A stretch of DNA of 10,898 nucleotides from Bacilli bacterium (GTDB lineage Bacteria; Bacillota_I; Bacilli_A; RF39; UBA660). Positions 7,104 to 10,898 of this stretch are shown in pieces. Position numbers and translations under genes: made by a program. Where the stretch lies: the NCBI GenBank assembly GCA_900758895.1, contig CAAETG010000011.1:1-10898 (forward strand). The letters are read 5' to 3'. Under the pieces are notes generated by a model, which was given only the letters and a program-made list of their open reading frames with translations, was not told the origin of the DNA and did not search any database. Position 1 is the first letter of the stretch; each line of letters begins with the position of its first letter.

Positions 7104-7415
7104 ATGATTAAAGTATATGTTAATAAAAATAAAATTATTATGACTGGTCATGCTAATTTTGAAGAGTATGGCAAAGATATTGTTTGCGCTTCTGTATCTA
7201 GTATTGTTACGACAAGTATCAATGCATGTCTTAGAATAGAAGCTAATTCTTTAGTTTATCAAGAAGAGTATGAAAAAAAAGAATTAAGCAAGCTTACAAT
7301 AGAAGTTATGAGTGATAATAAGAATGTTTATTTAATCATTGAAAATATGATTCAAATGCTAGAAGAACTAGCAGAAACTTATAAAAAAAATATTAAAATA
7401 ATAAAGGAGGATTAG
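7104..7415 (+). CDS. prp: Ribosomal-processing cysteine protease Prp
   Basis: Small cysteine protease (YsxB family, 103 residues) that removes the N-terminal extension of ribosomal protein L27 in Bacillota. The catalytic pair is visible as H16 in TGHANFEEYG and C28 in KDIVCASVSSIV. It lies between rplU and rpmA, the conserved place for this gene. The start ATG is two bases after the rplU stop, and no clear Shine-Dalgarno site is visible, so its translation probably depends on ribosomes finishing rplU. The substrate is encoded 3 bases downstream and carries the cleavable extension. Confidence 0.94.
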   Translation: MIKVYVNKNKIIMTGHANFEEYGKDIVCASVSSIVTTSINACLRIEANSLVYQEEYEKKELSKLTIEVMSDNKNVYLIIENMIQMLEELAETYKKNIKIIKED

Positions 7416-7418
7416 ACC

Positions 7419-7703
7419 ATGAATTTTATGAAGCTTAATATCCAATTATTTGCTCACGTTAAAGCTCAAGGTTCTACTCGTAATGGTAGAGATTCAAGAG
7501 GACGTAGATTAGGTGCTAAAGCTGCTGATGGTGAAACTGTTAGTGCAGGTTCTATTCTATATCGTCAAAGAGGAACAAAGATTTATCCAGGAGTAAATGT
7601 TGGAATGGGTAAAGATCATACATTATTTGCTAAAGTAAATGGTGTTGTTCGTTTTGAAAGACTTGGTAGAGATAAAAAGAAAGTAAGCGTTTACGAAGCA
7701 TAG
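7419..7703 (+). CDS. rpmA: 50S ribosomal protein L27 with Prp-cleaved N-terminal extension
   Basis: Large-subunit protein whose N-terminal tail reaches the peptidyl transferase centre. The core GSTRNGRDSRGRRLGAKAADG and the C-terminal RFERLGRDKKKVSVY are standard. The start MNFMKLNIQLFAHVKAQ carries the Bacillota extension; by analogy with Staphylococcus aureus, Prp should cut between F11 and A12, leaving a mature N-terminus AHVKAQ. The usual QFF before the cut is QLF here, and the usual basic AHKKG-type start is AHVKA. The ATG at 7419 has AAGGAGG 8 bases upstream; an in-frame ATG at 7428 lacks this. The stop codon lies inside the following terminator stem. Confidence 0.96.
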   Translation: MNFMKLNIQLFAHVKAQGSTRNGRDSRGRRLGAKAADGETVSAGSILYRQRGTKIYPGVNVGMGKDHTLFAKVNGVVRFERLGRDKKKVSVYEA

Positions 7704-7718
7704 TAAATGCTTTTTTTT
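7696..7718 (+). terminator. Intrinsic terminator of the rplU-prp-rpmA operon
   Basis: A 6-bp stem AAGCAT/ATGCTT with a 5-base loop runs directly into eight T (7711-7718). The rpmA stop codon is within the hairpin. Confidence 0.8.
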
Positions 7719-7726
7719 GTGCAAAG

Positions 7727-7754
7727 AAAAAACTAGATTAGTCTTCAAATCTAG
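7727..7754 (-). terminator. Intrinsic terminator of trmB
   Basis: On the minus strand CTAGATT/AATCTAG forms a perfect 7-bp stem with an 8-base loop, followed by six T. The stem overlaps the last codons and stop of trmB. It faces the rpmA terminator, so the convergent pair is fully insulated. Confidence 0.85.
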
Positions 7755-8379
7755 CATCTAAGTAATAAATTGGTCTTTTTTCAGTTTTATCATAGTTTCT
7801 TTCAAAGTCAGTCATAATGTTTGGTATTTTTCGCTCATCATGATGTAAGTCTAAGCTTACGATTTCAAATGTATACCAATATTGAGAGAGACTTTCTAGA
7901 GAATATTGGAATAATGTTTTATTATCTGTTTTTAAAATAATATGTTTATGTTTTTTAAATATTTTGTCATAGAGTCTTAAGTAAGATTCATGAGTAAATC
8001 TTTTCTTTTCATCTTGTTTTTTAGGCCATGGCTCTGAAAAGGTAAGATAAATTGTATCTATTTCTTTACCAAAAAATTTGTCTAAGTCTCTGGCATCGGC
8101 ATTAATTAGTTTTAAATTTGGTAAGTTTTGACCTCTTAGGCGATCCGTTGCTTTTACTAGTTGAGAATCATATAATTCTAAACCAATAAAATTAATGTTA
8201 GGGTAAGCTTTGGCCATATTAATAATAAATTCGCCTCGGCCAGTTCCTAATTCTAAATGAATTGGTTTATTATTTTCAAACAAAGTATTCCATTTGTTTT
8301 TATAATTTTCGGGATTGCTTACTAAATAAGGACTTTTGTTAATTATTTTGTTAGCATCTTTAATTACATTATAGCGCAT
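7738..8379 (-). CDS. trmB: tRNA (guanine-N7-)-methyltransferase TrmB
   Basis: SAM-dependent enzyme that makes m7G46 in the variable loop of many tRNAs. The SAM-binding motif LELGTGRGEFIINMAKAYP and the following GLELY are clear. The family signature, normally close to NFSDPWPK, is TFSEPWPKKQDEKKRFTHES here, and the C-terminal TDFERNYDKTEKRP region is present. The start giving MRYNVIKDANK is preferred because AGGAGTGAT lies just upstream; an in-frame ATG 33 bases earlier would put the -10 element inside the gene. Length is then 213 residues, normal for Bacillota. It is transcribed alone, divergently from the RNA locus at 8466 and convergently with rpmA. Confidence 0.94.
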   Translation of the reverse strand: MRYNVIKDANKIINKSPYLVSNPENYKNKWNTLFENNKPIHLELGTGRGEFIINMAKAYPNINFIGLELYDSQLVKATDRLRGQNLPNLKLINADARDLDKFFGKEIDTIYLTFSEPWPKKQDEKKRFTHESYLRLYDKIFKKHKHIILKTDNKTLFQYSLESLSQYWYTFEIVSLDLHHDERKIPNIMTDFERNYDKTEKRPIYYLDARFED

Positions 8380-8397
8380 AAAATCACTCCTATTTAC

Positions 8398-8427
8398 ATT
8401 ATAACACGTCATGGGTGTTTTCGTAAA
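8398..8427 (-). promoter_or_regulatory. trmB promoter (extended -10)
   Basis: Read on the minus strand, TGTTATAAT (8406 down to 8398) is an extended -10, with a plausible weak -35 TTTACG (8427 down to 8422) 18 bases upstream. It lies just before the trmB ribosome binding site, which supports the shorter trmB start. Confidence 0.65.
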
Positions 8428-8430
8428 TTC

Positions 8431-8459
8431 TTTCTTATTGTAATCATCTATGTTATAAT
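8431..8459 (+). promoter_or_regulatory. Promoter of the template-repeat RNA (extended -10)
   Basis: TGTTATAAT at 8451-8459 is a full extended -10 with consensus TATAAT. A weak -35, TTTCTT (8431-8436), lies 17 bases upstream. Transcription should start near 8466, only about 20 bases before the template repeat. It is divergent from the trmB promoter and uses the same nine-base core, so the two may share regulation. Confidence 0.65.
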
Positions 8460-8464
8460 GAAGT

Positions 8465-8675
8465 TGGTTAATCTGGATAATTGAAGGCCATTATGTCTCC
8501 GTATAACTTCAATGTCGGTAGTAGTAACAGTTGGGCTAACGTGTTTGCTGTGGATTCGAATGGCAACCTCAACAACAACAACGTGAATGGCACGATTGGT
8601 GTGCGCCCGATATCCTTTTAAACTTACTATTTGGTTAAGGCTAAATAAAAAAGCATTAGGATACAAGATTAACCA
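8465..8675 (+). repeat. Perfect 10-bp inverted repeat flanking the template repeat
   Basis: TGGTTAATCT at 8465-8474 is the exact reverse complement of AGATTAACCA at 8666-8675, with 191 bases between. It brackets the AAC-rich core and lies within the promoter-to-terminator unit, which suggests that it closes an RNA domain. Confidence 0.7.
8486..8612 (+). repeat. DGR template repeat (TR), orphan
   Basis: Read in the frame of the ATG at 8493, this encodes a lectin-core-like peptide with MSPYNF, SWANVFAVDSNGNLNNNNVN and GTIGVRPIS, then a stop at 8619-8621. Of 42 sense codons 8 are AAC and 3 are AAT, with four AAC in a row at 8571-8582. This is the hallmark of a DGR template: adenine mutation turns AAC into NNC codons without making stop codons. 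The 3' end GGTGTGCGCCCG is GC-rich, as expected for the boundary that guides homing. The reading frame has no ribosome binding site, no membrane or signal segment and only 46 codons from the preceding stop, so it is unlikely to be a protein gene. Exact TR borders cannot be fixed without the cognate variable repeat. Confidence 0.65.
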
Positions 8676-8694
8676 GTGGAAAACCTAAATATGT

Positions 8695-8743
8695 GATGTT
8701 GACGTTTTAAGTCTTGTACTTAACACTAAAGCAACATCTTTTT
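8695..8743 (+). terminator. Intrinsic terminator of the template-repeat RNA
   Basis: The outer stem GATGTTG/CAACATC (8695-8701 with 8732-8738) and inner stem GTTTTAAGT/ACTTAACAC (8704-8712 with 8718-8726, one mismatch) form a long interrupted hairpin with a 5-base loop. TTTTTGTTT follows directly. Confidence 0.75.
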
Positions 8744-8758
8744 GTTTGCGAAGCAAAC
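8744..8758 (+). repeat. Perfect short hairpin GTTTGC-GAA-GCAAAC
   Basis: A 6-bp perfect dyad with a 3-base centre lies between the RNA terminator and the DedA promoter. It has no T-run after it. It overlaps the expected -35 zone of the DedA promoter, so it could be an operator or part of the terminator tail. Confidence 0.45.
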
Positions 8759-8764
8759 GATTTA

Positions 8765-8773
8765 TGATATACT
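8765..8773 (+). promoter_or_regulatory. Extended -10 promoter of the DedA-prepilin genes
   Basis: TGATATACT is an extended -10 (TG-N-TATACT) 24 bases before the DedA start codon. The -35 region at 17 bases upstream falls in the GTTTGC hairpin and is poor (TTTGCG). The GAGG ribosome binding site at 8787-8790 follows at a proper distance. Confidence 0.5.
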
Positions 8774-8797
8774 TATTTAGAGAAATGAGGTTTATTT

Positions 8798-9421
8798 ATG
8801 CAAGAAATGGTTTTATCTATTATGGAACAATTTGGCTATTTTGGTGTATTTTTCTTAATTGCTGTTGAAAATATTTTTCCGCCAATTCCTTCTGAAGTCA
8901 TTTTATTATTTGGCGGATTTATGACAACGTTTACAAAATTACATGTAGTGGGTGTTATTTTAGCTGCAACACTTGGCTCTTTACTTGGGGCACTTGTTTT
9001 ATATTATATTGGTAAAATTTTAAATAAAGAACGTTTAAAGAAAATAGTTTCTGGTAAGATTGGTAAAGTTTTGCGATTAAAAGCAAGTGATATTGAGAAG
9101 GCTGATCATTGGTTTGATACCAAAGGAAATAAGACTGTTTTCTTTTGCCGATTCATTCCTATTGTACGGAGTTTAATTAGTATTCCGGCTGGTATGAGTG
9201 AGATGCCCATGCCAAAGTTTTTAGTTTATACTATTCTAGGTTCTCTTATTTGGAATTCTGTTTTAACGATTATTGGTGCTAAAGTAGGGGATAATTGGGA
9301 ATCTATTTTAGGAATTTTTGATCAATTTTCTCATGTTGTGTTAATTCTTTTGATTATCATTTTTGTTCTTGTTGTTGGTATATTTTATTATAAAAGATTA
9401 CATAAAAAGAAAAAAGTGTAG
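8798..9421 (+). CDS. DedA family (VTT/SNARE-associated) membrane protein
   Basis: Integral membrane protein of 207 residues. Family motifs are clear: the acidic ENIFPPIPSEVILLFGGF near residues 24-41, GSLLGALVLYYIGK, and the arginine motif FFCRFIPIVRSLISIPAGM. A hydrophobic C-terminal helix and a basic tail (KRLHKKKKV) end it. DedA proteins are needed for membrane homeostasis; some act as flippases for undecaprenyl phosphate or phosphatidylethanolamine, but this subgroup's substrate cannot be told from the sequence. GAGG is 7 bases before the ATG. The next gene starts 10 bases after the stop, so it probably leads a small operon with the two prepilin genes. Confidence 0.92.
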   Translation: MQEMVLSIMEQFGYFGVFFLIAVENIFPPIPSEVILLFGGFMTTFTKLHVVGVILAATLGSLLGALVLYYIGKILNKERLKKIVSGKIGKVLRLKASDIEKADHWFDTKGNKTVFFCRFIPIVRSLISIPAGMSEMPMPKFLVYTILGSLIWNSVLTIIGAKVGDNWESILGIFDQFSHVVLILLIIIFVLVVGIFYYKRLHKKKKV

Positions 9422-9431
9422 GGGATTAAAT

Positions 9432-9881
9432 ATGAAAAAAGGGTTTGCTCTTTTGGAAACGATTATTGTTATTACCTTTGTTAGTGTTTCTCTTTTGCTT
9501 TTATATGGAACTTTTACAAGCTTGATTCAAAATAGTAAAAGAAATATTTTGTATGATGATGTTAGTCATATTTATCAATTATATTATCTTAAAGAATATT
9601 TGGAAATGGTTGGTTTAAATGATATTAGTACAGATAAAATCCGTACTCTTTCATGTGATGATTTTTCCCCTTCTAGTTGTTCTACTCTTACGGAAGAGTT
9701 TGGAATTACGCAATTTTATCTTGTACCTGTTGGTATGCGTGGCGAACAAGAAAATGAGGCAATGTACTCCTATCTTTCTTCTTTGTCTAATGATCCTGAT
9801 TATGATTATTGGTTAGTAGGGGAATTTTTAGAAGAAGATGCTTATCATTTTGCTAGTATTGGGGTGATGCATAATGAATAA
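9432..9881 (+). CDS. Type IV prepilin-like protein (first of pair)
   Basis: Class III (prepilin) signal MKKG-FALLE followed by a hydrophobic helix (TIIVITFVSVSLLLLYGTF) is present: cleavage is expected after G4, and E9 is the conserved Glu at position 5 of the mature pilin. The rest (149 residues in all) is acidic, rich in Tyr and Ser, and contains a Cys pair (SCDDFSPSSC) that may form a disulfide. It resembles minor pilins or competence pseudopilins of Bacillota (ComG type), but I do not recognise the subfamily. The ATG at 9432 is chosen because the prepilin signal begins there and GGGG precedes it; the frame itself runs open further upstream into the DedA gene. No prepilin peptidase or pilus ATPase is in the window. 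Confidence 0.82.
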   Translation: MKKGFALLETIIVITFVSVSLLLLYGTFTSLIQNSKRNILYDDVSHIYQLYYLKEYLEMVGLNDISTDKIRTLSCDDFSPSSCSTLTEEFGITQFYLVPVGMRGEQENEAMYSYLSSLSNDPDYDYWLVGEFLEEDAYHFASIGVMHNE

Positions 9882-10383
9882 AAAAGGATTTACTATTTTA
9901 GAACTTCTTATTAGTTTGGTACTTGTTTCTATTGTTCTACTCCTTCTTCTTCGGGTAATGATGTCACTCGAAGTTATTAATCATGATACAACATATGCTA
10001 GTGATGATGAGATTGCAAGAACAGAATTGATTCAAAATATCGAAAGTGATTTTTTAGAAAATCATTTAAATGGATTACAAATTACTAAAAATGAGGATCA
10101 AACTATTTTTTCTCTTCTTATGGATCAAGAAAAGGAACTTATTGTGGAAGCAAATCAAATTACTTATGATGGGGAAGTATATGCACTTAAAAGTAGTAAT
10201 GCTCGTTATGATTTATGTATTCATTATCAATATCAAGATTTAGAAGATGATTATTATCTTGTTACTTTTACGATTCCTGTTTTGATTGATGGAGTAAATA
10301 CAACAAAGATGGACGATTTAGAATTTAGTTATTTGGGATTAAAAAATGAAAATACAAATTATCCTTCTTCTTTTTCTTGTTAG
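9874..10383 (+). CDS. Type IV prepilin-like protein (second of pair)
   Basis: Starts MNKKG-FTILELLISLVLV, a textbook prepilin cleavage and methylation site: cut after G5, conserved Glu at position 5 of the mature chain. A long hydrophobic helix is followed by a soluble domain with many Asp/Glu/Asn/Tyr, 169 residues in all. It overlaps the previous prepilin by 8 bases, and GGTGAT (9863-9868) lies 5 bases before its ATG, so the two are translated together and their products may pair in a pilus tip or pseudopilus. ComGF or GspJ-like roles are possible but not shown. Its stop codon overlaps the stop of the convergent ylbJ. Confidence 0.83.
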   Translation: MNKKGFTILELLISLVLVSIVLLLLLRVMMSLEVINHDTTYASDDEIARTELIQNIESDFLENHLNGLQITKNEDQTIFSLLMDQEKELIVEANQITYDGEVYALKSSNARYDLCIHYQYQDLEDDYYLVTFTIPVLIDGVNTTKMDDLEFSYLGLKNENTNYPSSFSC

Positions 10384-10898
10384 AATATCATGATTAATAA
10401 AACGCCAATGCAAGCATGCATGATTCTTCCTTTTAAAAAGAAGCGATAACAAATTTTGGTGTCTTCCAATATGGCTTTAATTTGGGTATGAATACTTAAG
10501 CCTCCGAAAGAGATGATAGCAATAGCGATCACTTCTTTTAATTTGGTACTAATATTTAACATCGCTAAGTTATTAAGACCGTTGGTGATTTCTAAAAATC
10601 CAGATATTCCTGTTTTTAGAAGAACGTTATTTCCTAAAAGAGTAGTAAGAATATAAGTGATTAGCATATAAAAAGTAACAGTTCCTAAAATCATTAAGAG
10701 AGTTGTAATTGCTTTGTTAATGCTTTTTGTTAAGGTATTTTTTTGGTTGCTTTCTTTTAATTTTTGATTATTTTTACTAATTTGCGGTGCTTTTTTGCGT
10801 ATTAAAATACCAATGATAACGTTTGCTAAATAATGAATCAAGATGATTTTGATCGTTTCTTTCATGGTAAACATGGAAGAGAGCATCATCGTTAAAAA
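10380..10898 (-). CDS. ylbJ: Sporulation integral membrane protein YlbJ, C-terminal part (5' truncated)
   Basis: The minus-strand frame is open to the window edge; 172 residues are visible of a family that is about 400 residues long. Multi-pass membrane protein with the family stretches SGFLEITNGLNNL and IISFGGLSIHTQIKAIL, then FFLKGRIMHACIGVLL at the end. YlbJ belongs to the nucleoside-recognition (Gate) superfamily, like SpmA and SpmB, and is needed for spore cortex formation in B. subtilis; its substrate is not established. No terminator is visible between it and the convergent prepilin gene, whose stop codon it overlaps. Confidence 0.82.
   Translation of the reverse strand, partial: FLTMMLSSMFTMKETIKIILIHYLANVIIGILIRKKAPQISKNNQKLKESNQKNTLTKSINKAITTLLMILGTVTFYMLITYILTTLLGNNVLLKTGISGFLEITNGLNNLAMLNISTKLKEVIAIAIISFGGLSIHTQIKAILEDTKICYRFFLKGRIMHACIGVLLIMIF

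Larger units (their letters stand above)
8466..8743 (+). ncRNA. Putative stand-alone DGR template-repeat RNA
   Basis: This 418-base gap between trmB and the DedA gene has no convincing protein gene on either strand, but carries a complete small transcription unit: extended -10 promoter, inner template repeat and intrinsic terminator. A perfect 10-bp inverted repeat, TGGTTAATCT (8465-8474) with AGATTAACCA (8666-8675), would close a long-range stem around the template; G-U pairs can extend it by two. The octamer TTGGTTAA occurs again at 8631-8638, so the 3' strand could pair with either copy. DGR template RNAs are structured and serve both as primer and template for the error-prone reverse transcriptase; here I infer that function from the template features. 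The RNA start is estimated from the promoter. No reverse transcriptase or Avd gene is nearby. Confidence 0.6.

Noticed and set aside
8571..8582. Run of four AAC triplets considered as a simple microsatellite
   Set aside because: The run is short and lies in frame within a longer peptide homologous to variable lectin cores, with further AAC codons scattered around, so slippage repeat alone does not explain it.
8481..8621. Small protein gene encoded by the template-repeat frame
   Set aside because: Only 46 codons between stops, no ribosome binding site before the ATG at 8493, no start to the domain it would belong to; the AAC pattern fits a template better.
8448..8666. 72-codon minus-strand open frame across the template-repeat region
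   Set aside because: It is the reverse complement of the AAC-rich template, has no ribosome binding site and no family features; the plus strand has promoter, terminator and the lectin-like reading frame.
8398..8797. CRISPR array, tRNA or riboswitch in the long gap after trmB
   Set aside because: No regularly spaced repeats, no cloverleaf and no recognisable ligand-binding core; the features seen are promoters, one inverted repeat, the template and a terminator.
9619..9816. 65-codon plus-strand frame inside the first prepilin gene
   Set aside because: Out-of-frame shadow; the prepilin frame has a signal motif and coupling to the next gene.

Overview
The window looks like chromosome from a low-GC, spore-forming member of the Bacillota, probably one of the gut Bacilli related to Erysipelotrichales or RF39-type lineages. 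The evidence is A+T-rich codon use, strong AGGAGG or AGGTGAT ribosome binding sites, TGA used as a normal stop (spmA, mreC and mreD all end in TGA, so this is not a code-4 mollicute), and a dense set of sporulation genes. The lineage is inferred; no rRNA gene is present.

Layout. (1) 1-1320: the 3' end of a large secreted surface protein whose last domain resembles the C-type-lectin-like variable domain of diversity-generating retroelement (DGR) targets. A clear terminator follows. (2) 1394-6633: eight tightly packed + strand genes: a D,D-carboxypeptidase (dacB-like), spmA, spmB, a SPOR-like membrane protein, mreC, mreD, a degenerate LytM-domain protein (spoIVFA-like) and the intramembrane protease spoIVFB. 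These shape the cell wall and spore cortex and run the pro-sigma-K checkpoint. (3) 6664-7718: a sigma-A promoter, a structured leader, rplU, the L27-processing protease prp, rpmA and a terminator. The order mreC-mreD-spoIVFA-spoIVFB-rplU-prp-rpmA matches Bacillus subtilis except that minC and minD are missing. (4) 7738-8379: trmB on the minus strand with its own terminator. (5) 8380-8797: a 418-base stretch without a protein gene. It holds divergent promoters and what I read as a free-standing DGR template-repeat RNA: an extended -10 promoter, a perfect 10-bp closing stem, an AAC-codon-rich template encoding an MSP...GVRP lectin-core peptide, and an intrinsic terminator. (6) 8798-10383: a DedA-family membrane protein and two overlapping type IV prepilin-like genes. 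(7) 10380-10898: the C-terminal part of ylbJ on the minus strand, convergent with the second prepilin.

The most interesting element is the orphan template repeat at about 8486-8612. No reverse transcriptase, Avd or cognate variable repeat lies in the window. The first gene carries the same type of domain, but its DNA differs from the template at many non-adenine positions, so it is a relative and not a recent recipient. The RNA would have to work in trans with a reverse transcriptase and target genes elsewhere in the genome.
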